DNA of 64,000 bases from an uncultured Dyadobacter sp. (GCF_946482605.1 NZ_CAMLSE010000032.1:1-64000); one strand, 5' to 3'; numbered from the stretch's first letter, positions 49,821 through 58,707 are shown. A program made the numbers and translations. The notes: generated by a model from the sequence alone, not told the origin.

Positions 49821-49907
49821 TGAATATCAATATCATGAATGTTTTATGTCTTCGAAAAGTTATATAATAACGTTCTTAGCGACATTTTCGGCCATCTCTC
49901 TGAAACA

Positions 49908-52169
49908 CTACCTTAACGTATATCGCATTCCTAAAAAGCCTCTGATTCCCTGATTAGGGGCATAAACGTAGGATGGATCGAATGTGAGGCGGTAGGGGTT
50001 GTCGGGCGTAGCAATTACCTGGCCTTGCTCATCAAATTTTACATTTTTGTCGAATGGATCGTTCGATCTGGCGATAGAATTGGCCGGAGGAGTGAAGTTC
50101 AGAAGGTTTTTGACGCCCCCGTAGATTTCAAGTCCGTTGTCAAACTTCTTGGTAATCTGAATATTCTGCAATGACCAGACGGGCGAATTTGCGGCCCGGG
50201 GATCGCTTTCGCTGAGGAGCGGCAAACGCATCGGGCCGTAGATGTTACCGGTGTAGTCCAGCGAGATCCCCGCTTTCTGGATATCATAGGAAACTGCCCA
50301 GGTGCCTGTAAACTTTTCGGTCAGTACCGGACGGAAGCGGACTCCGTTCTCTTTCTGGTAGTTGTCCATTAATGTGCCACCGGCGATGATCTTCAATGGA
50401 AACGAAAAGTTGAAATCCAGGTTCAGACTGATACCCTTTGAAATGGCATAACCATCCAGATTGTCGTAAATGATCTCGTTGGGGTTGGTGTCGTAGTCCG
50501 GCAGGATGCGGTTGGTGAAGTAGGTGTAAAATACCGACGCATCGATCCCGATAAATGAGTTTCCGGTTACGATCTTTTTCACCATGTTGATATTGGCATT
50601 CCAGCTCTGTTCCGGTTTCAGCGCTTCTTTCAGGATCACCTCCCGGGAGCCCGTCAAGGCGGCATGGTCCTCGGTAAAGAGGTTCACGATCCGGAAGCCC
50701 CGGCCAACGTTCAGGCGGACCACGTCGGTTTGATTGAACTTGTACTTGTAGGCGGCACGAGGTGTGAAGATGCTTCCGTGGCGGCTGTTGTAATCATAGC
50801 GGGCGCCCAGCAAAATGGAATGCGGGCCGGATTTGATTTCATCCTGAATGAAAACGCCCGGCAGGTAAATTTTGTCCGCATGATCCTGCCCGTCCACGTA
50901 GCGCGTAGCGGGAGTGTTATCGTTGTAGAAAGTGTAACGGAAAGGCGTGCCCATCAGCAGGCTATGTTTGCCGATCTCCTTGTCCCACAGAAATTGAGCG
51001 AAGACTATTTTTTGATCGGCATTAAACAGGACGTTGCCATACGTAGAGTTCTGGTTATGTGAGCTGAAAGAATATTGCAAAGTAACTTTTTCCGCCATAG
51101 GCAGCTGATAATTGCCCAGGACCTCGAACCGTTTGGTATAAATGCTTTCGCCATAAACCTCGTCTCCTCCGCGGTAGGACCGGTTCCATTGCATTTGTCC
51201 GCCCCAACGATCTTCATAATAATAGCGGGCGGCAATATTGGCCTGCCGGTTGTTTTTGAGGTTGAAAGACCATTTGTTGAAAACCGAAATGCGGTTCTGG
51301 AGCGTCAGATCGGTGAAGCCGTCCTTGTTGTTATCGATCGGGTTCTGGTAATTGAAATAGTTTATGCCAAGCAGTGAACTGCTTTTCTCGGTCGGAGTGA
51401 ATTTCACTCCCAGGTCCACATTGTAGTCGCGCCACGTCGTACTGAAAACATCCGCAGAGAATAACGGTGCCTTGGAGGGGTTCTTCGTAATGATATTGAT
51501 CAACCCACCCACCGCTTCGGAGCCATAGAGTGTCGAAGCCGGTCCTTTTACGATCTCGACCCGCTCGATGAGGCTGTTCGGGATCCCGGAGAGTCCGTAC
51601 ACGGTGGAAAGCCCGCTTACCATGGGCATACCGTCGATGAGGACCATCGTGTAGGGGCCTTCCAGCCCGTTGATGTGGATATCGCCGGTGTTGCACACAT
51701 TGCAGTTCAGCTGCGGGCGTACTCCGTTCACATAACTTAACCCCTCAAAGATGCTGGGTACCGGGTTTTTATAGATGAATTTAGAGGTAATGATATCCAC
51801 CGGGACCGGGCTGTCGAGTTTGGAAACTTCCTTCATCGTGCCCGTCACTACCACTTCTTCCAGTGCATTGGCGCCGGATTTCAGCAGAAAGTCCTTCACC
51901 ATATTTTTCTCGACCCGTACATTCTTTTCTGTGACCGTCGGCAGCGATACATAGCTGACCCGTACGGTGTATACGCCCTTCGGAATGCCGCTGATGCGAT
52001 AATTTCCCGCGGTGTCCGCAGTAGTTCCTGTTTTGAGTTCGCTGATATAGACCGAAGCGCCGAATGCGGGGTCAGTCTGGCCGTCCAGCGAAATTTTTCC
52101 GGAAAGTGTGAACTGGGCCGTCGCATGAAAAGATAAGGCGCTCAGGAGTAGAAGTATGAGTTGCTTCAT
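49908..52169 (-). CDS. TonB-dependent receptor, BtuB/CirA-like, with Cys-x-x-Cys in the plug
   Basis: 753 residues with signal peptide (about 1-18, ending HATAQ), a CarboxypepD_reg-like domain (LSGKISLDGQTDPAFGASVYI), TonB-box-like ALEEVVVTGTMKEVSKLDSPVPVDIIT, and a plug with GLSYVNGVRPQLNCNVCNTGDIHINGLEGPYTMVLIDGMPMVSGLSTVYGLSGIPNSLIERVEIVKGPASTLYGSEAVGGLINIITK. The barrel ends in FLGMRYTLR. NCNVCNTGDI is unusual for a plug and recurs, to my recollection, in a Bacteroidota subgroup of BtuB-like receptors; a metal or metal-complex ligand is a reasonable guess only. Own promoter candidate upstream; no periplasmic-binding partner adjacent. Confidence 0.92.
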   Translation of the reverse strand: MKQLILLLLSALSFHATAQFTLSGKISLDGQTDPAFGASVYISELKTGTTADTAGNYRISGIPKGVYTVRVSYVSLPTVTEKNVRVEKNMVKDFLLKSGANALEEVVVTGTMKEVSKLDSPVPVDIITSKFIYKNPVPSIFEGLSYVNGVRPQLNCNVCNTGDIHINGLEGPYTMVLIDGMPMVSGLSTVYGLSGIPNSLIERVEIVKGPASTLYGSEAVGGLINIITKNPSKAPLFSADVFSTTWRDYNVDLGVKFTPTEKSSSLLGINYFNYQNPIDNNKDGFTDLTLQNRISVFNKWSFNLKNNRQANIAARYYYEDRWGGQMQWNRSYRGGDEVYGESIYTKRFEVLGNYQLPMAEKVTLQYSFSSHNQNSTYGNVLFNADQKIVFAQFLWDKEIGKHSLLMGTPFRYTFYNDNTPATRYVDGQDHADKIYLPGVFIQDEIKSGPHSILLGARYDYNSRHGSIFTPRAAYKYKFNQTDVVRLNVGRGFRIVNLFTEDHAALTGSREVILKEALKPEQSWNANINMVKKIVTGNSFIGIDASVFYTYFTNRILPDYDTNPNEIIYDNLDGYAISKGISLNLDFNFSFPLKIIAGGTLMDNYQKENGVRFRPVLTEKFTGTWAVSYDIQKAGISLDYTGNIYGPMRLPLLSESDPRAANSPVWSLQNIQITKKFDNGLEIYGGVKNLLNFTPPANSIARSNDPFDKNVKFDEQGQVIATPDNPYRLTFDPSYVYAPNQGIRGFLGMRYTLR

Positions 52170-52216
52170 ATAATGGCCAAATTATTATTTTATTTTTCTC
52201 TGAATATTAATTTAGA

Positions 52217-52224
52217 CAAACCTA
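52217..52224 (-). promoter_or_regulatory. Candidate -7 promoter box (TAGGTTTG) of the TonB receptor
   Basis: TAGGTTTG on the minus strand is a full TAnnTTTG match 48 nt upstream of the receptor ATG. No Fur- or cobalamin-like site was recognised. Confidence 0.45.
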
Positions 52225-52347
52225 AAAATAAAACTTGATAAATGAAAATTTAAAATTCGGTTACAATTGATTTCGTTGTGAAACTATCTGAGGCATCGCT
52301 TTGGTTAGCACAATGCTTATTCACTTACAAAACAGTTTTAACCCACT

Positions 52348-52758
52348 ATGCTTAAAAAATTTCTAAGGCCGATCAAACTTCCCGGGACGGTGGATTGGGC
52401 TGTTCTGATTCTTCGCGTGGGATTTTCATGCCTGATGATTACGCACGGCTATGCTAAACTGACCGGCTTTCTGAGCGGAGATCGCTCCTTTTCCGACCCG
52501 ATCGGTATAGGTGAAGAACTTTCCTACTTTCTGACAATCTGTGCTGAATTCGGATGTTCTATTCTGCTGATTCTCGGGCTGGGGACCCGGCTCGCGCTGC
52601 TTCCCCTGATCTTCACCATGCTTGTGGTGATTTTTATCGTGCATGCCAAAGATGCTTTTGATGTGAAGGAGCATGCGTTGCTATTTCTCTTCGGATACAT
52701 CGCCTTACTGCTGACGGGGCCGGGCCGGTTTTCGGTCGACAGTAAATTGTACCGTTAA
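52348..52758 (+). CDS. DoxX-family membrane protein
   Basis: 136 residues with four transmembrane helices in the DoxX pattern: AVLILRVGFSCLMITHGYAKL (HGxxKL motif), SYFLTICAEFGCSILLILGLGTRLALLPLIFTMLVVIFIVHAKDAF, and HALLFLFGYIALLLTGPGRFSVD (GPGRxSVD motif). DoxX-like proteins sit in the inner membrane and are linked to thiol or quinone redox reactions; no specific reaction is assignable. It is a single gene closed by a strong terminator. Confidence 0.9.
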   Translation: MLKKFLRPIKLPGTVDWAVLILRVGFSCLMITHGYAKLTGFLSGDRSFSDPIGIGEELSYFLTICAEFGCSILLILGLGTRLALLPLIFTMLVVIFIVHAKDAFDVKEHALLFLFGYIALLLTGPGRFSVDSKLYR

Positions 52759-52759
52759 A

Positions 52760-52793
52760 AAAAATCCCTTCCGGAGCGTCGGAAGGGATTTTT
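52760..52793. terminator. Bidirectional terminator after doxX-like gene
   Basis: Perfect 14-bp stem, arms 52760-52773 and 52780-52793, 6-nt loop GAGCGT; A-run left and T-run right. Serves the DoxX gene and the convergent aldo/keto reductase gene, whose stop is at 52803. Confidence 0.9.
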
Positions 52794-52802
52794 AGGATTT
52801 TG

Positions 52803-53774
52803 CTATTGCGACCATTTGGTGGGCTTGCGGTCCCAGCGGTGAACCTTCATCGCTTCGGCGACCGCGGCATCCAGCTGCACACCATCGCTGGCGGCTACGT
52901 TTGCGCGGACGTGCGGGAGCTTACGCATACCCGGGATCGTCGTGTGCACATCGGGGTTGTTGAGGATGAACCGCAAGGCGAGTTCGGGCATCGTCATACC
53001 CGCAGGAATGTCCGCACGAAGCGACTCAGCCTTGTCCACGCTTGCATTCAGGTTTTCAGGAACGAAGTAAGTGGAGCGCCAGTCGTCGGCGGGAAAAACA
53101 GTTTCTTTGGTTAACGTTCCAGTTAATGTACCTTCATCGAAAGGCACACGGGCGATCACGGCGATGTCCTTTTCGCGGCAGAGCGGGAACAGGTTGTCTT
53201 CCGGGGCCTGGTCGAAAATATTGTAAATCACCTGCACGGCGTCAATCAGGCCGGTTTTCAGCGTTTCCAACGCATTGTCGGGTTCCCAGCGGTTGATACT
53301 GATTCCCCAGGCAGCTACTTTTCCTTCCTTTGTCAGCTTCTGGATCGCTTCCTTCCATTCATCTTCCTGCGCCCAGGCGTCCTCCCAAACGTGGAATTGC
53401 AGCAGATCTATTTGCTCGGTGCCCAGATTTTGCAGACTTTTTTCGGTGTATTCAACGATATAGTCCGCCGGAAACACATCTTTCAATGCGAATTCGGCAC
53501 GTGACGGCCATTGGCGGTTTTTGGGCGGGATCTTGGTAGCCGCGTAGAGTTTTTTGTCCGGATACCTTTTGATCAGTTCGCCGAGGATACGCTCACTCAG
53601 TCCTTCGCCGTAGCCCCATGCAGTATCGAAGAAGTTAACACCCGATTCGACGGCGAGGTTGAGTGAATCGTCCGTTTCCTTGCGGTCGGAGCCTGTCCAG
53701 CCCGCCAGGCCCCACATTCCGTACCCTATTTCGCTGATTTCCCAGCCGGTTCGTCCAAAACGACGTTTTTGCAT
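52803..53774 (-). CDS. Aldo/keto reductase
   Basis: 323 residues, (beta/alpha)8 barrel: RRFGRTGWEISEIGYGMWGLAGW, catalytic Asp and Tyr in VNFFDTAWGYGEGLSERILGE, Lys in LYAATKIPPK, His in IDLLQFHVWEDAW, NADPH-binding IPGMRKLPHVRANVAA near the C-terminus. NADPH-dependent reduction of carbonyl groups, or the reverse; substrate unknown. Cytosolic, no signal peptide. It is divergent from the M23 gene. Confidence 0.93.
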   Translation of the reverse strand: MQKRRFGRTGWEISEIGYGMWGLAGWTGSDRKETDDSLNLAVESGVNFFDTAWGYGEGLSERILGELIKRYPDKKLYAATKIPPKNRQWPSRAEFALKDVFPADYIVEYTEKSLQNLGTEQIDLLQFHVWEDAWAQEDEWKEAIQKLTKEGKVAAWGISINRWEPDNALETLKTGLIDAVQVIYNIFDQAPEDNLFPLCREKDIAVIARVPFDEGTLTGTLTKETVFPADDWRSTYFVPENLNASVDKAESLRADIPAGMTMPELALRFILNNPDVHTTIPGMRKLPHVRANVAASDGVQLDAAVAEAMKVHRWDRKPTKWSQ

Positions 53775-53838
53775 TGTGAATTGATTTTAGTGTTATACCA
53801 TTAAAGAATTTGCCTGCATTTATTTAATCCAGAAGGGA

Positions 53839-53846
53839 TACATTTG
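53839..53846 (+). promoter_or_regulatory. Candidate -7 promoter box (TACATTTG) of the M23-like peptidase gene
   Basis: TACATTTG is a full TAnnTTTG match 57 nt before the GTG start at 53903. It may drive the peptidase and the PLP-enzyme gene that follows after 66 nt. Confidence 0.5.
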
Positions 53847-53902
53847 CAGGACTTTTTTATTAGTGAGCCCTCGTGTGCTACGTTCTTCAAAAATAAGGTT
53901 AG

Positions 53903-54700
53903 GTGAAAGAAAAAAGGGTGATTAATGCATTATTGATGACAGTGAAACGAGTTGCCGGCGTCGTGCTTATTATTTGTATGGCCGGTTTGACGAATCAAAG
54001 TAAATCTTCCGATAAAATTGCAGAATACTGCGCAGCTTTCCATCAGGTCCAGATGGATATCCGCGATAATGTCATCACACCTGATTCTGCCCGCCTGGCT
54101 TTTGCGGCCGCAATGCGGAACATCCGTGCAGAGTTTCGCCGGGATACCTGCCGGGCGATCGACTCTGCCTATTTTGTGTATCCGGTCAAATGTTACACGC
54201 CGCAGGAGTCCGTGGGTGCGAAAGGGAGAGGGTACCGGCCCGACGGTTTCGATCTTTTCGACATGAATGCCAGGGGCAGCCACCCCGCCCACGACCTCTT
54301 CGTGAGAGACAAAGACCAGGATGTGCTCGACGACCGTACCTGGAAGCCCATCGATGTGCTCGCATTCACTTCCGGCGTGGTAGTGGCAACCGAAACAAGC
54401 TGGAAATATGACAGCGAATTCCGGGGAGGGAACTGGATATGGATCTATGATCCGTGCTTGGACGGCCTTTTTTACTACGCGCACAACAATATCGTGGAAG
54501 TTCAGCCGGGACAGTGGGTTAGTGCAGGTGACAAGATATCTGAAATGGGACGTACGGGTTACAACGCCTACCAGAAGAGATCCCCTACGCACCTGCATCT
54601 CATGTACCTGCAACTCGACGCCGAAGGCCTTCCAATGCCCTACAACACTTATGCATGGCTGAAACAGTCGACGGTAAAAGATGGTTTGGAGGCTGAGTGA
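53903..54700 (+). CDS. M23-type peptidase domain protein, exported
   Basis: 265 residues from GTG 53903; an in-frame ATG at 53936 (MTVKRVAGVVLIICMAGLTNQS) also gives a signal peptide. The LytM-like core is at about 115-245: GSHPAHDLFVRDKDQD (first zinc ligands His and Asp in HPAHD), FTSGVVVATETSWK, GGNWIWIYDPCLDGLFYYAHNNIVEVQPGQWVSAGDKISEMGRTG and THLHLMY (HxH). This is the M23 arrangement for cutting peptidoglycan cross-bridges, although the family GxxHxGxD is altered. Cys residues (YCAAF, DTCRA, KCYT, DPCL) suggest disulfides. Probably periplasmic. Confidence 0.85.
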   Translation: MKEKRVINALLMTVKRVAGVVLIICMAGLTNQSKSSDKIAEYCAAFHQVQMDIRDNVITPDSARLAFAAAMRNIRAEFRRDTCRAIDSAYFVYPVKCYTPQESVGAKGRGYRPDGFDLFDMNARGSHPAHDLFVRDKDQDVLDDRTWKPIDVLAFTSGVVVATETSWKYDSEFRGGNWIWIYDPCLDGLFYYAHNNIVEVQPGQWVSAGDKISEMGRTGYNAYQKRSPTHLHLMYLQLDAEGLPMPYNTYAWLKQSTVKDGLEAE

Positions 54701-54766
54701 TTGGTATTGAAGTAGATAATTGATAAATTGTCCTTCACTCCATTACTATTCCTTAAACATCATTTT

Positions 54767-56053
54767 ATGAACAACCGACGTTCCTTTTTCCGGAAGAGCG
54801 CAGCCTTGGGCATGGGCGCTTTCGGTATCAACAGCCTTTTCAACGAACTCCACGCGGAGCAGTTCCTCGAAGCCGGGAAGCTTTGGGACGATAACAGTGA
54901 AGGAAACGAGGACTACTGGTCGGTGATCCAGGACGCCTACACCGCGAGCAAAAGCGAGATCATTATTTTGAATAACGGTGGTGTATCCCCTTCGCCCATT
55001 GTCGTGCAGGAAGCGCTGGACAAATACAACAAAGCCGCTGCCCAAGGTCCTTCGTATTATATGTGGCGCATTATGGATAAGGGGCGGGAGCCGCTCCGGC
55101 AACGCCTGGCCAGGCTCGCCGGTACCGACGCGGACGAGATCGCAATCAACCGGAACGCAACGGAGGCCCTGAATACGATCATTTTCGGATTGCCGCTGGA
55201 AAAGGGCGATGAGGTGATCGGTACTTTGCAGGATTATCCTAATATGGTTCAGGCCTGGAAGCAGCGCCAGATGCGTGACGGCATCGTGTACAAGCAACTG
55301 TCGTTCGATTTTCCCATCGAAAACGAAGAGCAGATCGTGAAAGCATATGCGGATGCCATCACGCCCAGGACAAAGATCATCCATGTCACACACATCATCA
55401 ACTGGGTAGGGCAGATCATGCCGGTGAAAAAGATATCGCAGATGGCCCATGCGAAAGGCATAGAGGTGGTTTGCGACGGCGCTCATACATTCGGTTTGCT
55501 CGATTACAAAATCCCCGATCTCGAATGCGATTATTTTGGCACAAGCCTTCACAAATTCCTCAGTGCGCCGGTGGGAAGCGGTATGATGTGGATCAAAAAA
55601 GACAAGATTGAAAAGATCTGGCCATTGCTGTGCAACAGTCAGCCGAAAAGCGGGGACATCCGCAAATTCGAAACGCTGGGCACGAGGAGTTTTCCCATTG
55701 AGCAGGCCATTGGCGAGGCGATCAACTTTCAGGAAGGAATAGGCAGCAAACGGAAGCAGGAAAGGATCCATTACCTGAAAAAATATTGGGCGGAAAAGGC
55801 TGCTCAGATCCCGGGCGTAAGGATACATACTTCATTGAAACCGGAATTTTCGTGCGCGATTGCAGGCGTCAGTATCGACGGTATGAAGCCAGAGGAGCTG
55901 GACGGTAAACTGATGAAGGACTACCAGATCCATACGGTGGGTATCAATTGGGAGAACATCCATTGCGTGCGGGTGACACCGCATGTATACACGAAGCTCA
56001 GTGATCTGGATAAGCTGGTGGGAGCGATAGAAAAAATCGCCAAGAAAGCCTGA
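54767..56053 (+). CDS. Tat-exported aminotransferase class V-fold PLP enzyme
   Basis: About 428 residues from ATG 54767 (MNNRRSFFRKSAALGMGAFGI), a Tat signal (RRSFFRK). PLP fold type I, class V: NNGGVSPSPIVVQEAL, INRNATEALNTIIFGL, IIHVTHIINWVGQIMPVKKI, VVCDGAHTFGLLDYKI with the Asp that binds the PLP ring nitrogen, and TSLHKFLSAPVGSGMMWI with the Schiff-base Lys263. Closest recognisable relatives are isopenicillin-N-epimerase-like and cysteine-desulfurase-like proteins. Export of a folded cofactor enzyme through Tat fits PLP loading in the cytosol. Substrate unknown. Followed by a terminator. Confidence 0.9.
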   Translation: MNNRRSFFRKSAALGMGAFGINSLFNELHAEQFLEAGKLWDDNSEGNEDYWSVIQDAYTASKSEIIILNNGGVSPSPIVVQEALDKYNKAAAQGPSYYMWRIMDKGREPLRQRLARLAGTDADEIAINRNATEALNTIIFGLPLEKGDEVIGTLQDYPNMVQAWKQRQMRDGIVYKQLSFDFPIENEEQIVKAYADAITPRTKIIHVTHIINWVGQIMPVKKISQMAHAKGIEVVCDGAHTFGLLDYKIPDLECDYFGTSLHKFLSAPVGSGMMWIKKDKIEKIWPLLCNSQPKSGDIRKFETLGTRSFPIEQAIGEAINFQEGIGSKRKQERIHYLKKYWAEKAAQIPGVRIHTSLKPEFSCAIAGVSIDGMKPEELDGKLMKDYQIHTVGINWENIHCVRVTPHVYTKLSDLDKLVGAIEKIAKKA

Positions 56054-56073
56054 GTTTTCAATGAAGAACAGCG

Positions 56074-56117
56074 ATTGAGCATAACTGGCTGATATACCGG
56101 TTATGCTCAATTTTTTT
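56074..56117 (+). terminator. Intrinsic terminator after the PLP enzyme gene
   Basis: Stem of 12 bp plus a T-G wobble and two G-C pairs (left arm from 56074 ATTGAGCATAAC, right arm ending 56111), loop CTGATATA region, followed by seven T to 56117. Confidence 0.87.
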
Positions 56118-56199
56118 ACCGTTTGTACGCCGGAAGCGTTGGATATCAGTTTGAAAAGCCATTGACACGAATGATTCGGGAACAAGCGCACCGATCTGT

Positions 56200-56207
56200 T
56201 ATTTTTG
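56200..56207 (+). promoter_or_regulatory. Candidate -7 promoter box (TATTTTTG) of the YgiB/YgiC-like operon
   Basis: TATTTTTG is a full TAnnTTTG match, 29 nt before the ATG at 56236. A TTCG lies 21 nt further upstream in the -33 position. Confidence 0.5.
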
Positions 56208-56235
56208 ACGAATCCTCAACCGAAAAATTACCAAG

Positions 56236-56844
56236 ATGACACAGTTACGAAAGGGTTCTTTTATCAGGAAGATAAAGGACATCAGCATGGGAAGTGCATT
56301 GGCGCTCGCCCTGTTGTCCGGGACGACGTTTGTCGCCTGTTCATCGGACGACGAATCGGATTATAGCTATGAAGAAACTTCCTACGGCAAAGGCATCCGC
56401 TCCCACATCAAGGAGGTCAGTCCGGGGGAGTTCAGGATTATGAATGAAGAAAGTGTACCCGCCGACAGTTCCGTTGCCATTGTAACCTATCTCGACGGAC
56501 ATCAGGATAAACTGAGCCCTACCGCGGCCAAGGCATTGATCGACCAGGAAATACGCTCCAATTCAAATATGACCCATCACAGTGGGTTGTCGAGCATGTT
56601 GCTGTATGGTGGAATGGGGTATCTTCTGGGACGTAATTCTTCAAACTCCTACATGAACAACTACCGGGACAGGCAAGGCGACAACCGAAGCCGTTCGTTT
56701 TACGCAAACCCGGGTGCCTGGGCAAGTTCACGCAGCGCTGTGCAGGATGTGAACGCATCGCGATCCACCCGGGTGGTAAACTCCCGTCCAGCCGGAGGCC
56801 GGAAAGGGTTTTTCGGAAGAATGTCGGGAAGAAGCGGAGGCTAA
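56236..56844 (+). CDS. Putative lipoprotein of YgiB-like type
   Basis: 202 residues with a lipobox FVAC (Cys35) after a long basic N-terminus (MTQLRKGSFIRKIKDISMGS). The mature part is low-complexity: acidic SDDESDYSYEE, a middle segment GEFRIMNEESVPADSSVAIVTYLDGHQDKLSP, then GLSSMLLYGGMGYLLGRNSSNSYMNN and an Arg/Ser/Gly-rich tail (RKGFFGRMSGRSGG). The Gly-rich MGYLLGR segment, the tail and the gene order (14 nt before a glutathionylspermidine-synthase-like gene) match YgiB/DUF1190-YgiC pairs of Proteobacteria. Sequence match is weak, so the assignment rests on context. Confidence 0.7.
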   Translation: MTQLRKGSFIRKIKDISMGSALALALLSGTTFVACSSDDESDYSYEETSYGKGIRSHIKEVSPGEFRIMNEESVPADSSVAIVTYLDGHQDKLSPTAAKALIDQEIRSNSNMTHHSGLSSMLLYGGMGYLLGRNSSNSYMNNYRDRQGDNRSRSFYANPGAWASSRSAVQDVNASRSTRVVNSRPAGGRKGFFGRMSGRSGG

Positions 56845-56857
56845 AAATCAAAACAAC

Positions 56858-58030
56858 ATGGTAAAACTGAAATCACTTCCCAACCCTCCCCAGGCAGCGT
56901 TACAAAATGCAGGATGGGAATGGGCATTGGGCACAGATACGACACCCTACGTGGTGAACGACATGGTCACCGTCAGCGAAGAGCAGGCCGAGCGTTATTA
57001 TGAAGCTGCCGATACACTGTACGATATGTTCATCGAAGCCGGTCAATATGCCATTGACCATGATTTGTTCAGGGAAATGGGCATTCCGGAGAACCTGGTG
57101 GAGCTGATCAAATATTCCTGGAACGACGACCAGCAGATTCATCTTTACGGCCGTTTCGACTTGGCAGGAGGATTCGGCGATGAGCCAGTGAAGCTGATCG
57201 AGTTCAACGCGGACACGGCGACCTGCATTCCCGAAACGGCCGTTGTACAATGGGCGCACCTGCGCATGAATGGAATGGAGGAATCGAAACAATTCAACAC
57301 GGTGTTCGAAACGCTGGTGGGGCAGCTGGCTTACCTCAGGGATGAAAATAGCGACCTGACGCCCTCGATCCTTTTTTCGACCATGCGGGGCTACCCCGAA
57401 GACGATACCAATGTAGCCGTGCTCACCGAAGCAGCCCGGGAAGCAGGTTTTGATACCGAGTTCGCCTACATTGACGACGTGGAGTTTTCAAATGGGGATG
57501 GCATATTTTTCCAGGAGCCGGAGCATGGTCAGTTCATCCGTTTCGATTTTTGGTTTAAGCTTGTGCCGTGGGAGTATATCGGAGATGATGAGCCGGAGCT
57601 GGCCGGCATGCTGACAGACATTGTGAAAAATCGCAAGGCGGTCATTCTCAATCCGGCGTATACATTGCTTTTTCAATCCAAGTACATTCTCAAAATCCTG
57701 TGGGATCTTTACCCGTATCACCCGCTTTTATTGCAAACGGAACGCTACGCATTGCCTCACAAAAAATCCGTAAGCAAAGTGTTGTTCGGACGCGAAGGTG
57801 CTAATGTGACCATTCATGACAAAGGGGGCGAGATACTTGAAACTGTCGCCGGAGAATATGACGGACAATCGCGGATTTACCAGGAATATGTACCATTCCC
57901 AACCGACGCTGATAACAGAACCTACCAGGCTGGTGTGTTCTTTGCAGGGGAGGCATGCGGGCTCGGTTTCCGCAGAGGTGGGAAAATACTGGATAATACC
58001 GCACAGTTTGTGGGGCACGTCATCGACTAG
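56858..58030 (+). CDS. Glutathionylspermidine synthase family protein (YgiC-like)
   Basis: 390 residues, the length of YgiC/YjfC rather than of full Gss (no amidase domain). ATP-grasp-type features: IHLYGRFDLAGGFGDEPVKLIEFNADTATCIPETAVVQW (EFNADTxTCIxET motif), RFDFWFKLVPWEYI, AVILNPAYTLLFQSKYILKILWDLYPYHPLLLQT, IYQEYVPFPTD and AGEACGLGFRRGGKILDNTAQFVGHVI. Ligase acting on an unknown carboxylate and amine; family members of this stand-alone type often do not make glutathionylspermidine. Overlaps in operon with the YgiB-like lipoprotein gene (14-nt gap). Confidence 0.93.
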   Translation: MVKLKSLPNPPQAALQNAGWEWALGTDTTPYVVNDMVTVSEEQAERYYEAADTLYDMFIEAGQYAIDHDLFREMGIPENLVELIKYSWNDDQQIHLYGRFDLAGGFGDEPVKLIEFNADTATCIPETAVVQWAHLRMNGMEESKQFNTVFETLVGQLAYLRDENSDLTPSILFSTMRGYPEDDTNVAVLTEAAREAGFDTEFAYIDDVEFSNGDGIFFQEPEHGQFIRFDFWFKLVPWEYIGDDEPELAGMLTDIVKNRKAVILNPAYTLLFQSKYILKILWDLYPYHPLLLQTERYALPHKKSVSKVLFGREGANVTIHDKGGEILETVAGEYDGQSRIYQEYVPFPTDADNRTYQAGVFFAGEACGLGFRRGGKILDNTAQFVGHVID

Positions 58031-58277
58031 GCAACTACGTAATTTTACTTGCTTGTGAATCAGATCGTTGTGTCAAAATGGGCGTTGGGAGGAGCAAATC
58101 AACCGCAGGCTCACTTAATTAACCGTTTGCTAATCATTTTGAAGAAAATTCCCGCACCGGGACGAAGTTTGTAACGGTTTTAGCACTGCCTGCTGGTATG
58201 AAAGTTTTAAGGAAGATGGAAACTTTGTCAGCAGATCAGCAAGTTCATCGATCCTTAATTCTTAAAACGGAAATGTC

Positions 58278-58610
58278 ATGATTCACGAGAAAATTTTTCA
58301 GCTTAAAAGTGGTAGGGAAGTCAAAGTAGTAGTAAAAAGTTATTTCCTGCATGACAATCCGCAGCGAGACATGGAATGTGAAATACTGATCAGGGAGCCA
58401 AAGGAAAAATTCTTCCGCACACCAATTGGTATTGATCACCCGCAATACTGGAAAATGAAACGGTCCAGCGTGCAGCAGGGCAAGGTTCTTCTCATGGAAT
58501 ACAGCGGCATCACCCAGCGCCAGATCAACCAGGCCATCACCGAGTTTAACCGCATATTGAGCTATCCATCAGCGCAAATCGGACTACAATATGAAACCGA
58601 GCTGGTTTAA
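58278..58610 (+). CDS. Small hypothetical protein
   Basis: 110 residues, no signal peptide: EKIFQLKSGREVKVVVKSYFLHDNPQRDMECEILIREPKEKFFRTPIGIDHPQYWKMKRSSVQQGKVLLMEYSGITQRQINQAITEFNRILS. It appears as a strand-rich N-terminal half followed by a helix. Not recognised. The 247 nt before it hold no gene and no perfect -7 box. It is closed by a terminator at 58672. Confidence 0.7.
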   Translation: MIHEKIFQLKSGREVKVVVKSYFLHDNPQRDMECEILIREPKEKFFRTPIGIDHPQYWKMKRSSVQQGKVLLMEYSGITQRQINQAITEFNRILSYPSAQIGLQYETELV

Positions 58611-58671
58611 AGCAACATATATTAAAGAAATGTAACACACATTATCCTGAACTAATCAAACGCACACACTG

Positions 58672-58707
58672 ACCGGGCGCAGCTTTTTTGCTGCTACCCG
58701 GTTTTTT
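58672..58707 (+). terminator. Intrinsic terminator after the small hypothetical gene
   Basis: ACCGGG (58672-58677) pairs with CCCGGT (58697-58702) and inner GCAGC pairs with GCTGC around a T-loop, with an asymmetric internal bulge; six T follow from 58702. Confidence 0.8.

Noticed and set aside
58031..58277. RNA gene before the small hypothetical protein
   Set aside because: No cloverleaf, strong hairpin series or promoter-terminator pair was found; it appears to be plain spacer.
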